In this document: positions 1 to 9,160 of the stretch, one piece after another
Position numbering within the stretch: position 1 is the stretch's first letter
Layout: each line of letters starts with the position of its first letter
Source: Rhizobium sp. 16-449-1b
GTDB taxonomy: Bacteria > Pseudomonadota > Alphaproteobacteria > Rhizobiales > Rhizobiaceae
Direction of reading: 5' to 3'
Length of the DNA stretch: 64,000 bases
Assembly: GCF_017741935.1 (NCBI RefSeq)
Contig: NZ_JAGHMH010000028.1
Span: forward strand, 558,001-622,000
Position numbers and translations under genes: made by a program
The notes under the pieces: generated by a model
Seen by the model: only the letters and a program-made list of their open reading frames with translations
What the model was told of the DNA's origin: nothing
Database searches by the model: none

Positions 1-85
1 AGCTGCCGTGCGCTGCTTCATGCCCATGGCTGTGCCCATGATGGGCTTCGTGAGCATCCTCGTGTGCGGGTGCGTGCGAACTCAT
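1..85 (-). CDS. cyoD: Cytochrome o ubiquinol oxidase subunit IV, N-terminal fragment
   Basis: CyoD is the small accessory membrane subunit of the bo3-type quinol oxidase and helps assemble the binuclear centre. Only the first 28 codons lie in the window. They read as a His-rich N-terminus beginning MSSHAPAHEDAHEAHH, which is common in rhizobial CyoD; the transmembrane part is off the edge. The ATG shares an ATGA overlap with the cyoC stop, which supports both the start and translational coupling. It is the last of four cyo genes on this strand. Identity rests mostly on operon position plus the His-rich start. Confidence 0.85.
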   Translation of the reverse strand, partial: MSSHAPAHEDAHEAHHGHSHGHEAAHGS

Positions 86-702
86 CCGAGTACTCCCATA
101 AGATAAACAATCGAGAAGACGCCGATCCAGACCACGTCAAGGAAGTGCCAGAACATCGAAAGGCACATCAGGCGACGCTTGTTCTCGGGGATCAGGCCGT
201 GCATCGAAACCTGCACCATCAGCGTCACCAGCCAGATGATGCCGAAGGTGACGTGCAGACCGTGCGTGCCGACCAGCGTGAAGAAGGCCGACAGGAACGC
301 CGAACGCTGCGGGCCCGCACCTTCGTGGATCAGGTGGATGAACTCGTAGAGTTCGAGCGCGATGAACACGGCGCCGAACACGCCGGTGACGGCGAGCCAG
401 AACAGTGTTTCAGCCTTCTTCGCCCGCTCCATCTGCAACATGGCGAAGCCATAGGTGATGGAGGAGAGGAGAAGCATGGAGGTGTTGATCGCCACCAGCG
501 GCAGATCGAAGAGATCTGCCGGCGACGGGCCGGCCGCATAATTGCGGCCGAGAACGGCGTAGGTGGCGAACAGGATCGCGAAGATCAGGCAGTCGCTCAT
601 CAGGTAGAGCCAGAAACCCAGCATGGTGCTGTTTTCCGGGTGATGCTCTTCCGTCAGGTAGAATTCGGGCTTCTCAGCCGTATCGATTGCAGAGTTGCTC
701 AT
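82..702 (-). CDS. cyoC: Cytochrome o ubiquinol oxidase subunit III
   Basis: Subunit III of the cyoABCD haem-copper quinol oxidase in the inner membrane. The 206-residue product has five hydrophobic segments, and its N-terminal part contains the family-typical stretch FYLTEEHHPENSTMLGFWLY. I chose the ATG giving MSNSAIDT over an upstream in-frame start because AGGTG lies about 7 bases before it. The gene then begins 4 bases after the cyoB stop, and it overlaps cyoD by 4 bases at its end. Length and order match classical cyo operons. Confidence 0.95.
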   Translation of the reverse strand: MSNSAIDTAEKPEFYLTEEHHPENSTMLGFWLYLMSDCLIFAILFATYAVLGRNYAAGPSPADLFDLPLVAINTSMLLLSSITYGFAMLQMERAKKAETLFWLAVTGVFGAVFIALELYEFIHLIHEGAGPQRSAFLSAFFTLVGTHGLHVTFGIIWLVTLMVQVSMHGLIPENKRRLMCLSMFWHFLDVVWIGVFSIVYLMGVLG

Positions 703-706
703 GATC

Positions 707-2710
707 TTACACCTGCTCGGCAAGCAGCTTGGTGCGCTTGTCTTCCGTTTCCACGACTTCCTCTACTGGGATGTAGAAGTCACGCTTGTAGTTGAACGTG
801 TGACCGATGGTGATCACGAGCATGGCGACGGCCGAGAGCACGACGAGCCACCACATGTACCAGATCATCGCGAAGCCGAAGACGACGCTCAGAGCACCGA
901 GGATGACACCGGTACCAGTGTTCTTCGGCATGTGGATCGGCTTGAAGCCTTCCGTCGGACGGACGTGGCCGCGAGCCTTCATGTCGTACCAGCTGTCATG
1001 ATCGTAAACGATCGGCGTCATCGCGAAGTTGTAGGCCGGAGGCGGCGACGAGGTCGACCACTCGAGCGTACGGGCACCCCACGGGTCGCCTGTCGTGTCA
1101 CGCAGCTCTTCGCGCTTCAGGAAGCTGACGACGAGCTGGATCAGGAACGAACCGATACCGAGCGCGATGAGGAAGGCGCCGAAGGCAGCGATGATGAACC
1201 AAATCTGCAGCGAAGGATCTTCGAACTGCGACATGCGGCGGGTTACGCCCATCAGGCCGAGAACGTAGAGCGGCATGAAGGCGAAGTAGAAGCCGACCAG
1301 CCAGAACCAGAAGGACATCTTGCCCCAGAACGGATCGAGCTTGAAGCCGAAAGCCTTCGGGAACCAGTAGGTCACGCCGGCCATCAGACCGAACACCACG
1401 CCGCCGATGATGACGTTGTGGAAGTGGGCGATGAGGAACAGCGAGTTGTGCAGCACGAAGTCGGCCGGCGGGATAGCCAGCATGACGCCGGTCATGCCGC
1501 CGATGACGAAGGTCACCATGAAGCCGATCGTCCACAGCATCGGGACTTCGTAGCGAATACGACCGCGATACATCGTGAACAGCCAGTTGAACATCTTCGC
1601 CCCTGTCGGGATCGAAATGATCATCGTGGTGATGCCGAAGAACGAGTTCACGCTTGCGCCCGAACCCATGGTGAAGAAGTGGTGCAGCCAGACGAGGTAC
1701 GACAGGATGGTGATGACGACGGTGGCGTAAACCATCGAGGCATAACCAAACAGGCGCTTGCCGGTAAAGGTCGCGACGACTTCGGAGAAGATACCGAAGG
1801 CAGGCAGCACGAGGATGTAAACTTCCGGGTGACCCCAGATCCAGATGAGGTTCACATACATCATCGGGTTGCCACCAAGGTCGTTGGTGAAGAAGTTCGT
1901 GCCGGCGTAGCGGTCGAGCGACAGCAGCGCGAGCGTTGCGGTCAGGATCGGGAAGGAGGCGACGATCAGCACGTTGGTGCAGAGCGAGGTCCAGGTGAAG
2001 ACGGGCATCTTCATCATGGTCATGCCGGGCGCGCGCATCTTCACGATCGTCGCGATCAGGTTGATACCCGACAACGTCGTTCCGATACCGGCGACCTGCA
2101 GGCCCCAGATGTAATAGTCGACGCCAACGCCAGGGCTATATTCGACGCCCGAGAGCGGCGGATAGGCCAGCCAGCCGGTACGCGCGAACTCACCGATGAA
2201 CAGCGACATCATGATCAGGACGGCGCCGGCCGTCGTCATCCAGAACGAGAAGTTGTTCAGGAAGGGGAAGGAGACGTCGCGTGCGCCGATCTGAAGCGGA
2301 ACCACGAGGTTCATCAGGCCGGTGACGAACGGCATGGCCATGAAGAAGATCATGATGACGCCGTGGGCCGTGAAGACCTGGTCGTAGTGATGAGGCGGGA
2401 AAATGCCGGGATTGCCGTTAAAGGCCATCGCCTGCTGGGTACGCATCATGAGGGCGTCGGCAAAGCCGCGCAGCAGCATGACCAGAGCAAGAATGACATA
2501 CATGATGCCGATCTTCTTGTGGTCAACGCTGGTGAACCACTCTTTCCAGAGATAGGTCCAGAGTTTGAAGTAGGTGATGAGACCGAGGACCGCGATCCCG
2601 CCAACCACGACCGCGCCAAACGTGGCGACGAGAATTGGCTCGTGGTAGGGGATTGCCTCGATCGTCAACCGGCCGAAGATCAACTTCAGAAGGTCAGGAT
2701 TGGAAAACAT
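707..2710 (-). CDS. cyoB: Cytochrome o ubiquinol oxidase subunit I
   Basis: Catalytic subunit of the bo3 quinol oxidase: it reduces O2 to water with electrons from ubiquinol and pumps protons. The 667-residue polytopic protein carries the haem-copper signature. This includes the low-spin haem His in TAHGVIM, the CuB His-Tyr motif WGHPEVYIL, the CuB histidine pair in WLHHFF, and the haem ligands in HFHNVIIGG. Length matches E. coli CyoB (about 663). It follows cyoA by about 50 bases and runs directly into cyoC. A long reading frame on the opposite strand (695-2758) is a GC-rich shadow. Confidence 0.98.
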   Translation of the reverse strand: MFSNPDLLKLIFGRLTIEAIPYHEPILVATFGAVVVGGIAVLGLITYFKLWTYLWKEWFTSVDHKKIGIMYVILALVMLLRGFADALMMRTQQAMAFNGNPGIFPPHHYDQVFTAHGVIMIFFMAMPFVTGLMNLVVPLQIGARDVSFPFLNNFSFWMTTAGAVLIMMSLFIGEFARTGWLAYPPLSGVEYSPGVGVDYYIWGLQVAGIGTTLSGINLIATIVKMRAPGMTMMKMPVFTWTSLCTNVLIVASFPILTATLALLSLDRYAGTNFFTNDLGGNPMMYVNLIWIWGHPEVYILVLPAFGIFSEVVATFTGKRLFGYASMVYATVVITILSYLVWLHHFFTMGSGASVNSFFGITTMIISIPTGAKMFNWLFTMYRGRIRYEVPMLWTIGFMVTFVIGGMTGVMLAIPPADFVLHNSLFLIAHFHNVIIGGVVFGLMAGVTYWFPKAFGFKLDPFWGKMSFWFWLVGFYFAFMPLYVLGLMGVTRRMSQFEDPSLQIWFIIAAFGAFLIALGIGSFLIQLVVSFLKREELRDTTGDPWGARTLEWSTSSPPPAYNFAMTPIVYDHDSWYDMKARGHVRPTEGFKPIHMPKNTGTGVILGALSVVFGFAMIWYMWWLVVLSAVAMLVITIGHTFNYKRDFYIPVEEVVETEDKRTKLLAEQV

Positions 2711-2759
2711 GGAGTAACCCGTTCATTGGTGTCTTTTAGACGCAAAGCGCCAGGTTGAA

Positions 2760-3896
2760 TTATTTGGTCGCAGCAGGCGCGCTCGCGTCGGACGACGGCA
2801 TGGTATGGCCGTCGTGCTGCATGGTCGAACCGGACATGGTCATGCCGGGCATGTTTTCCATGTTGTCGGCGCCATGGGCGGGGGCATCGCCTGCGGCAGC
2901 TGGCTCGGGAAGGTGGATGCCGTCGATCGGCTCACCGTCGAATTTCAGCTTGTCGCGGTTCTCATGGCTTTCCTTGCCGGCGCCGCCCATCATGTCGATG
3001 TGCATCATTTCGCTCATGCACATTTTGCCGGGGGTGGCGCACATGTTCAGGATCGCGTTGAAGAGATCCTTGTCGGCGGTGGCGAAGTAGCGAACCGGCT
3101 CGCGCTCGCTCGGACGTTCGAGCTTGAGATAGGCGTCGCGGTTCAGCGCGGTGCCCTGGTTCTTGACCTGAGCCACCCAGCTTTCGAAGCCCTGCTGGTT
3201 CATGCCATGGAACTTGAAGCGCATGTGGGAGAAGCCAGCGCCGCTATAGTTCGCGGAGAAACCGTCGTACACGCCTTCCTTGTTGATGACGGCGTGCAGC
3301 TTGGTCTGCATGCCAGGCATCGCGTAGATCTGGCCAGCGAGTGCGGGAATATAGAACGAGTTCATCACTGACGACGCGGTGATCTCGAAGTTGATCGGAA
3401 CGTCGACCGGAGCCGCCAGTTCGTTGACGGTTGCAATGCCCAGTTCCGGGTAGAAGAACAGCCATTTCCAGTCGAGAGCGACGACCTGGACGGTCAGGGG
3501 CTTTACGTCGGCGGGAATCGTGCGCTCCGCATCGATGCGGTCGAGCGGACGGTACGGATCGAGCTTGTGCGTGGTGATCCAGGTGATCGCACCAAGCACG
3601 ACGATGATCGCGAGCGGAGCGGACCAGATGACCACTTCGAGGCGCGTGGAATGATGCCATTCCGGATCATACGTGGCGGAGGTGTTCGACTGGCGGTAGC
3701 GCCAAGCGAAAAACAGCGTCAGACAAATCACCGGGATGATGATCAACAGCATCAGCAGGACTGATACGATGATCAGGTCTCGCTGTTGCATGGCGATATC
3801 GCCGGAAGGCGACATGACCACCAGGTTACATCCTGCGAGCATGAAAAACAGCGGCAGAATGACGAGATGGCGGGAAAACTTTGACAGCTTTTGCAC
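2760..3896 (-). CDS. cyoA: Cytochrome o ubiquinol oxidase subunit II, lipoprotein
   Basis: Subunit II of the quinol oxidase. The N-terminus is a lipoprotein signal with lipobox LAGC (Cys at about residue 23), followed by two transmembrane helices (about 38-65 and 90-110) and a periplasmic cupredoxin-like domain. The CuA ligand set of cytochrome c oxidases is not evident, as expected for a quinol oxidase. The C-terminal tail (residues 345-366) is Met/His-rich, with six Met and two His. The start is GTG at 3896 with a weak AGAG upstream. It is the first gene of the operon, with a divergent MFS gene upstream. Confidence 0.96.
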   Translation of the reverse strand: MQKLSKFSRHLVILPLFFMLAGCNLVVMSPSGDIAMQQRDLIIVSVLLMLLIIIPVICLTLFFAWRYRQSNTSATYDPEWHHSTRLEVVIWSAPLAIIVVLGAITWITTHKLDPYRPLDRIDAERTIPADVKPLTVQVVALDWKWLFFYPELGIATVNELAAPVDVPINFEITASSVMNSFYIPALAGQIYAMPGMQTKLHAVINKEGVYDGFSANYSGAGFSHMRFKFHGMNQQGFESWVAQVKNQGTALNRDAYLKLERPSEREPVRYFATADKDLFNAILNMCATPGKMCMSEMMHIDMMGGAGKESHENRDKLKFDGEPIDGIHLPEPAAAGDAPAHGADNMENMPGMTMSGSTMQHDGHTMPSSDASAPAATK

Positions 3897-4282
3897 GTCG
3901 TTATTGCTCTTTTTGTTTCGTCCGATCCGCGACTAAAGCACTATAACTAGTAGCAACATGAGGTGTTTGGTCGCAGCGCAGCAGAATTGCCGCAGTGCGG
4001 GATACGACGGAGCGCGTGCGATGTCAAAAACTTGAAGCGGCGAAAAGAGGCATTTTTTGCACGCCGCCGCATTCGTGCAACTATATATCCCCGAAAGCCC
4101 CTTCGGCCACCGTTCCGGCGCTTATTTTAGCGCTTTCGCGCACAATTCTTCATGTGGCGCTAATTTTCGAAGCCGGTCATAAACTATTTCTGCATTCCAC
4201 CCTTGATAAGCACGACAGTTAGTTCAAAATCTTACCTGAGACGCTTTGCCGCAAGCGTCTTAACGAGGGAGGCGTTTTGAAT
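3897..4282. promoter_or_regulatory. Divergent intergenic region between cyoA and MFS gene
   Basis: This 386-base AT-richer gap must hold promoters for both cyoA (leftward) and the MFS gene (rightward). It contains a perfect 8-base inverted repeat AGACGCTT/AAGCGTCT (4239-4246 and 4253-4260, 6-base loop) ending just before the AGGGAGG ribosome-binding site, so it could form a leader hairpin. A smaller palindrome GCGCT/AGCGC sits at 4118-4133. TATAGT on the cyo strand near 3940 could be a -10 element, but no matching -35 box is convincing. I see no gene here. Confidence 0.5.
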
Positions 4283-5614
4283 ATGGCTACTGTGACTAAC
4301 TATGGTCCTTCGTCCACGTCGATGGAACGTGACGCGAGACAAATTCATGCTGATAAGCCGGTTTCGCCGGGCAGCATTGCAATCGGTGTCGTCATTGGAC
4401 GCACATCCGAATTCTTTGATTTCTTCGTCTACGGGCTGGCCTCGGTGCTGGTCTTTCCGCAGCTTGTCTTTCCGTTCGCGCCGGACAGGTTGACAGCCAC
4501 ACTTTATTCCTTTGCGATCTTTTCGCTTGCATTCCTGGCACGTCCGGTCGGTTCGGTGGTCTTCATGACGATCGACCGCCTGTATGGCCGCGGCACCAAG
4601 CTCACCATCGCCCTTTTCCTGCTCGGCGGATCCACTGCATCCATTGCGTTCCTGCCGGGTTATAACGAGATCGGCGTCTGGTCGATCGCGCTTCTGGCGC
4701 TGTTTCGATTGGGGCAGGGTTTCGCGCTCGGCGGCGCATGGGACGGCTTGGCGTCGCTCTTGGCGCTAAACGCGCCAAAGAATCACCGTGGCTGGTACGC
4801 GATGATCCCGCAGCTTGGCGCGCCAATCGGCTTTGCGCTGGCCAGCCTGCTGTTCGGCTATTTCGTCGCCAATCTGTCGTCGGAAGACTTCCTCAGCTGG
4901 GGCTGGCGCTATCCGTTCTTCGTCGCTTTCGCCATCAACGTCGTCGCGCTCTTCGCGCGGCTGCGCCTGGTGATGACGACGGAATTCGGCACGGCGCTGG
5001 AACAGCACGAGCTCGAAGCAGCCCCGATTCGCGATGTCGTGCGCATCCACGGCCGCGATATCCTGATCGGCGCCTTCGTGCCGCTTGCAAGCTTCGCGAT
5101 GTTCCACCTCGTGACCATCTTCCCGCTTGGCTGGATGAGCCTTTACGGCGACCAGCCGATCGGTGCCTTCATGCTGGTCCAGACAGTCGGCGCCATGGTC
5201 GGGATCCTGACGATCATCGCGTCCGGCCTGATGGCTGACCGTATCGGTCGGCGCGGACAGCTGGCGGTGTGCGCGGTGCTGATCGCGATCTTCAGCTTCG
5301 TCGGTCCAATCATGCTCGGCTCAGGCTCGAATGGCCACGATGCCTTCGTGATCATCGGCTTCGGCGTCCTCGGTCTGTCTTTCGGCCAGGCCACGGGCTC
5401 GATCTCGTCGCGCTTCGGCCGGGGTTACCGCTACACCGGTGCGGCGTTCACGTCCGACCTGGCCTGGCTCGTCGGCGCCGGCTTCGCGCCGCTGGTCGCG
5501 CTCAGCCTGTCCAGCCGCTTCGGCCTGACCTTCGTCGGCTACTACCTGCTGTCAGGCGCGATCTGTACGCTGGCGGCCCTGGCCTTCAGCCGGGCGCTTG
5601 AGCAGCGTGACTGA
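4283..5614 (+). CDS. MFS transporter, metabolite:H+ symporter type
   Basis: A 443-residue major facilitator carrier with about 12 transmembrane segments. The layout resembles the metabolite:H+ symporter group: GRTSEFFDFFVYG near the N-terminus (about residues 35-47) and DRIGRRGQLAV in the central cytoplasmic loop. Substrate cannot be told from sequence. The start is ATG at 4283, 10 bases after AGGGAGG; a TTG two codons earlier is possible but too close to it. The gene is divergent from cyoABCD and ends before a strong terminator hairpin, so it is probably monocistronic. Confidence 0.85.
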   Translation: MATVTNYGPSSTSMERDARQIHADKPVSPGSIAIGVVIGRTSEFFDFFVYGLASVLVFPQLVFPFAPDRLTATLYSFAIFSLAFLARPVGSVVFMTIDRLYGRGTKLTIALFLLGGSTASIAFLPGYNEIGVWSIALLALFRLGQGFALGGAWDGLASLLALNAPKNHRGWYAMIPQLGAPIGFALASLLFGYFVANLSSEDFLSWGWRYPFFVAFAINVVALFARLRLVMTTEFGTALEQHELEAAPIRDVVRIHGRDILIGAFVPLASFAMFHLVTIFPLGWMSLYGDQPIGAFMLVQTVGAMVGILTIIASGLMADRIGRRGQLAVCAVLIAIFSFVGPIMLGSGSNGHDAFVIIGFGVLGLSFGQATGSISSRFGRGYRYTGAAFTSDLAWLVGAGFAPLVALSLSSRFGLTFVGYYLLSGAICTLAALAFSRALEQRD

Positions 5615-5631
5615 TTAATCTCCGCCAATAA

Positions 5632-5669
5632 AGAAAGCCCTCCTGAACCAATGTTCGGGCGGGCTTTCT
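5632..5669 (+). terminator. Rho-independent terminator after MFS gene
   Basis: Perfect 9-base arms AGAAAGCCC and GGGCTTTCT (5632-5640, 5661-5669), with an additional inner GAAC/GTTC pairing around a CAAT loop. It lies 17 bases after the MFS stop codon. A second hairpin (TTTCCGT/ACGGAAA, 5673-5690) follows. The structure also faces the end of the convergent cyclic-nucleotide-binding gene and may serve both directions. Confidence 0.75.
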
Positions 5670-5698
5670 GCGTTTCCGTATAGACGGAAAGAGGTGAC

Positions 5699-6166
5699 CT
5701 AGTTCACCGGCTCCGGCTTCTTTGCAGCGCGCGCGGCGGTCAGTTCGGCGGTCGTGTGGTTCAGGCGGTCCGCGAGGACGCGCATGATCTCGACGGCCAT
5801 CTCGGGAAAGTCGCTCAACAGCTTTAGGAAATGCTCCTTGCTGATGCGCAACACTTCAAGCGCCGACGTGGCACGAACTGTTGCGGTACGTGAGACGTCG
5901 CAGAGGATCGCGATCTCGCCGACGATGGAATTGGGATCGACATCGGCGACCTTGATATCGCCGGCGGGAGAACGAACGAGAATGTCGGCTGTCCCCGAGA
6001 GCACCACATAGGCTGCGTCGCCCGGGTCGCCTTGTCGGAACAGATCCTGACCGGCGCTATATGTCATGCGGTCCGAGGTGAAGGCCAAAAGTTTGAGCTT
6101 GGCTGGTGCAATCCGTGAAAAGATCGGCACGCGCCGCAGCATCTCGACTTCGTCTCTTAGCAGCAT
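5699..6166 (-). CDS. Stand-alone cyclic-nucleotide-binding domain protein
   Basis: A 155-residue protein made almost entirely of one CRP-type cyclic-nucleotide-binding beta-roll. The phosphate-binding cassette is intact: GEIAILCDVSRTATVRA with Gly83-Glu84 and Arg93, the residues that contact the cyclic phosphate and ribose in this family. There is no helix-turn-helix, so it is not a CRP-type DNA-binding regulator and more likely acts by protein contact. A short Lys/Ala-rich tail follows the domain. It is the last gene of the leftward glycosyltransferase/ABC-like run, 94 bases after it. Ligand (cAMP or cGMP) is inferred from family only. Confidence 0.88.
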   Translation of the reverse strand: MLLRDEVEMLRRVPIFSRIAPAKLKLLAFTSDRMTYSAGQDLFRQGDPGDAAYVVLSGTADILVRSPAGDIKVADVDPNSIVGEIAILCDVSRTATVRATSALEVLRISKEHFLKLLSDFPEMAVEIMRVLADRLNHTTAELTAARAAKKPEPVN

Positions 6167-6260
6167 GAGCTTATTTTCTCCCTGCGCGCTCGTGGCGCGC
6201 TTGCTAGAATGACGTGCGTCCTTTTTGGCAGGACGTCACTTTTGTAGCCCCTGTAGAATA

Positions 6261-8975
6261 TTACGATAACAGTTCCTTGAACATCCCGTTCTGTTCGGAA
6301 AGTTCCGGAAAATTACCGGCCTCGACCAGGCTTCCTCGGTCGAAAAGCAGGATCCGATCGAAAAGGGCGGCCAGTCTGGCGTTCGAAAGAACCCAGACGA
6401 TCGCCGGCCGCTCGCCCTCGTGATGCAGCTCGTTGACGAGGTTGTTGGTGATCTGGTCCTGCACGCGCTGGTCCAGCGCCGACAGCGGCCGGTTGAGAAT
6501 GATGTAGTCCGAACGCCTGAGCAGCGTTCGTGCCAGGTTCAGCTTCTGGCGCTGAACCATCGTCAACCGCTTGCCGCCGGAACCGACATCGAACTCAAGC
6601 CCGATCGACAGCACGTCGTCGAAGAGATCGAGCGTTTCGAAGAGGCCGACCATGATCGACCGGATGCTCTCGGACGCGTCGGCGCGCTGGTAGGCGATAC
6701 GGCCGAACAGCACGTTGTCCATCAGGCTCGCCGACGAGATGAAGTGCTCTGGGTCGTAGCGCTCGATAACGGCCGCCAGATCATCCGGAATATTCTCGTG
6801 AAACTGCTTACGCGCACTGACGATCTTGGCCGTCAGCTCGTCGGTCAGTAGACCGAAGCGGTGGCGGGGTTCGATATAGGCGAAGCTCAACCGGATGATG
6901 GCCGATCGCTCTTCCGGCGTCGCGTCGTCGAACTTGCGGCTGCTGAGCTTCTGCAACAGTGCCTGATAGGTCGGAATGTCGTCCGCCGTCATGAAGGTCA
7001 GCTGCTGGAAGAACGGGTGGTCCGGCGGCAGATCGTGGAAGAGTTCGACCGCATTCTCGGCGATCTCCAGGCCCATGGCGTAGAGGTCGTTGCTCAGTCC
7101 CGTTTCCCGGAAGAGTGTCTGGAAATAAGGATGCGCCGCCAGGCGCCTGTTGTTCATGATCGGCCGCTTCATCGAGCCGAAAAGCAGGTTCTCGCCGACG
7201 GTCGCCTGCGCGTTGTAGCTATCGAAGTCGAAGGGAACGACAATGTTGCCGAGCTCCGACTGCTGCATCTTCTCGCGCAGCGCGGCGCGCAGATCGACGA
7301 TATGTTCGGCAAGCTTGGTGTGGACGTGCGTGTCGACAGTCGAGCGCAGCGCGAGGTCGAGAATGTCCTCGGTGATCAGCACAGCGTCAAGAGCCGGGCG
7401 CATGGCCGTCAGGATATCGCCCGGGCCGGTGGCACCGGCCGCACGGTAGTCCACCCAGTCGCTGTTCGGATCGAGCGTCGGGTTGCCGGCCTTGATCGCT
7501 TCGGCGGCATGCCACTTCGCTTCCTGGGCCGTCTGCTCGTCGTATTCGGGATCCTTAAGCGGCGCGTGCTTCAGGCCATAAAGAAGGTTGTCGCGCAGCG
7601 TCCCCTGGAAGAAGTAGAGATCGGACGAGGCATAGGAAATCCGGCGGCCCGAAACCGATTCCGGCAGTTCCAGCAAGTCCTTGCCGTCGATGGTGATACG
7701 GCCCGAGTTGGGCCAGACCACGCGGCCGAGCGCCTCGGCGAAGGCTTCCGCGCCGCTCGAATTGGGGCCGACGACGGCGACCGTCTCGTTCGGCTTGATT
7801 TCGACGGAGACGTGATCGATCAGCTTGGCGCCGCTGTCGTCGCTGACGGCAAGATTGGTCACGACGATGGGTGCCGCCAAGGCCGCGACATCTTCGATGG
7901 CGACCTTGTGGATGCTGTCGTCGATCAGCGGCTCGACATTGAACTGCTCGTAGACCTGCTGGTACTTGACCTGCACGTCCTGACGCATCTGGTCCCAGTC
8001 GATCAGTTCCTTCAGCGGCCCCGGCAGATCCTTGTAGGCGCTGATGACGGCCACCAGCTGCCCGATATCCAGTCGCCCTTGAAGCGCCAGATAGCCGCCG
8101 ATCGCGTAGAACAGGAACGGGGTCACCTGCGCCAGGAAGTTGTTCAGGAACTTGACCAGGAACTTCCACTGATAGAGATCGTAGCGGATCGAGAAGATGA
8201 GCCCGAGGCGCGCCGCGATGTCGGCGCGTTCCAGGTTCGACGTGTCGTTGCCGTGGATTGTTCCGATGCCATCGACAATCTCGCCGACGCGGCCGGAAAG
8301 CTCGCGCGCCGTCAGCTGGCGCTGGCGGCCGAGTTCCAACAGTCGCTTGCGCATGCGGGGAATGACGACGGCCTGAACACCGACAATCGCAGCCGCGATC
8401 ATGCCCAGCCAGAAGTTCTGCACGATGATGAAGGCGAGGGCCGTCAGCGCCTGGCCGCCGAGTAGGGCGGGCGAGACGAAGGCGTCTCCGGTGAAGCCGC
8501 CCATGGGCTCGACTTCGTCCTTGATCATGGTGGCGATTTCAGCGGACTTCACGCGCTTGAAGTGATTGGGCGGAAAACGCAGAACCCGGTCGATCAGCTG
8601 AAAGCGGATACGCCGTAGCATGCGCTCGCCGAGCCGGCCCTTGTAGGTGTTGATGTAGAACTTGAAGAGACCGTTGAGCACCACGAGCGCAAGGAAAACC
8701 AGGCTGAGCGCCATCAGCATCTGCTCGCGGCCGAGCTGGATGCCCTGGAAGAACTCCACCTTTCCGATCAGCGGAAACGTGTAGGAGAGATGCATGAAGG
8801 TCTGCGTGGCGCCTTCACCCTCGAAGCCCGAGCCCTGAATAGGTCCGTTGACGATCTGCTTGGGCAGGTCGAACGACAGGAAGTAGGGCACCATAGAGAG
8901 CGCGACGACCGCCAGAATCCAAAGCTGCTGCAGCCGCGTGTTCGACCAGATGTAGCGCGCGAGGCTTTTTTCCAT
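6261..8975 (-). CDS. ABC-exporter-like protein with degenerate ATPase and large insert
   Basis: A 904-residue protein with an exporter-type transmembrane domain (about residues 15-340) and a C-terminal ABC ATPase-like domain with few usable catalytic residues. The Walker A equivalent (402-410) reads VGPNSSGAE with no P-loop Lys. The signature region (about 798-806) reads GSGGKRLTM. Walker B (824-830) reads YIILNRP, lacking Asp-Glu. The H-loop His is replaced in VLSNARL. Between Q-loop and signature lies an insert of roughly 330 residues. A Q-loop-following motif occurs three times: TLRDNLLYG (459-467), TVGENLLFG (592-600) and SLMDNVLFG (750-758). The frame is open throughout, so it is not an obvious pseudogene. 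It probably acts structurally or as a sensor; function unknown. Confidence 0.85.
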   Translation of the reverse strand: MEKSLARYIWSNTRLQQLWILAVVALSMVPYFLSFDLPKQIVNGPIQGSGFEGEGATQTFMHLSYTFPLIGKVEFFQGIQLGREQMLMALSLVFLALVVLNGLFKFYINTYKGRLGERMLRRIRFQLIDRVLRFPPNHFKRVKSAEIATMIKDEVEPMGGFTGDAFVSPALLGGQALTALAFIIVQNFWLGMIAAAIVGVQAVVIPRMRKRLLELGRQRQLTARELSGRVGEIVDGIGTIHGNDTSNLERADIAARLGLIFSIRYDLYQWKFLVKFLNNFLAQVTPFLFYAIGGYLALQGRLDIGQLVAVISAYKDLPGPLKELIDWDQMRQDVQVKYQQVYEQFNVEPLIDDSIHKVAIEDVAALAAPIVVTNLAVSDDSGAKLIDHVSVEIKPNETVAVVGPNSSGAEAFAEALGRVVWPNSGRITIDGKDLLELPESVSGRRISYASSDLYFFQGTLRDNLLYGLKHAPLKDPEYDEQTAQEAKWHAAEAIKAGNPTLDPNSDWVDYRAAGATGPGDILTAMRPALDAVLITEDILDLALRSTVDTHVHTKLAEHIVDLRAALREKMQQSELGNIVVPFDFDSYNAQATVGENLLFGSMKRPIMNNRRLAAHPYFQTLFRETGLSNDLYAMGLEIAENAVELFHDLPPDHPFFQQLTFMTADDIPTYQALLQKLSSRKFDDATPEERSAIIRLSFAYIEPRHRFGLLTDELTAKIVSARKQFHENIPDDLAAVIERYDPEHFISSASLMDNVLFGRIAYQRADASESIRSIMVGLFETLDLFDDVLSIGLEFDVGSGGKRLTMVQRQKLNLARTLLRRSDYIILNRPLSALDQRVQDQITNNLVNELHHEGERPAIVWVLSNARLAALFDRILLFDRGSLVEAGNFPELSEQNGMFKELLS

Positions 8976-9160
8976 TGCTAACCGTCGATTGTCTGGAAAA
9001 TTTGAGACATCAATCCTGCACGAGAGGGCGGTGGTACCGAGAACAGGATCATGCTACCGGATCGCTCAATAAAAACAACGCGAAGCGACGTGTATTGCTG
9101 GACACCGATTCACGCGAGAGTCTGTTTTATATCACATGATTTTCATAAAGGGCGAGAGTT

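Noticed and set aside
3..65. His-rich CyoD N-terminus and Met/His-rich CyoA tail as a new copper-binding system
   Set aside because: Met/His-rich ends occur in CyoA and CyoD of other bacteria as far as I recall, so this is not treated as novel.
695..2758. Long open frame (687 codons) opposite cyoB
   Set aside because: The translation is dominated by His, Arg, Asp and Glu with no fold-like pattern, while the other strand encodes a complete CyoB. It is a GC-rich shadow frame.
6207..6235. Imperfect hairpin GTGCGTCC/GGACGTCAC between the ABC-like gene and the cyclic-nucleotide receptor gene
   Set aside because: The arms need a bulge and no U-tract follows on the relevant strand, so I do not call it a terminator.
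6861..8465. Long open frame opposite the ABC-like gene
   Set aside because: Arg/Glu/Asp-rich low-information translation. The minus-strand frame has a membrane domain and ABC-like motifs, so the plus frame is a shadow.
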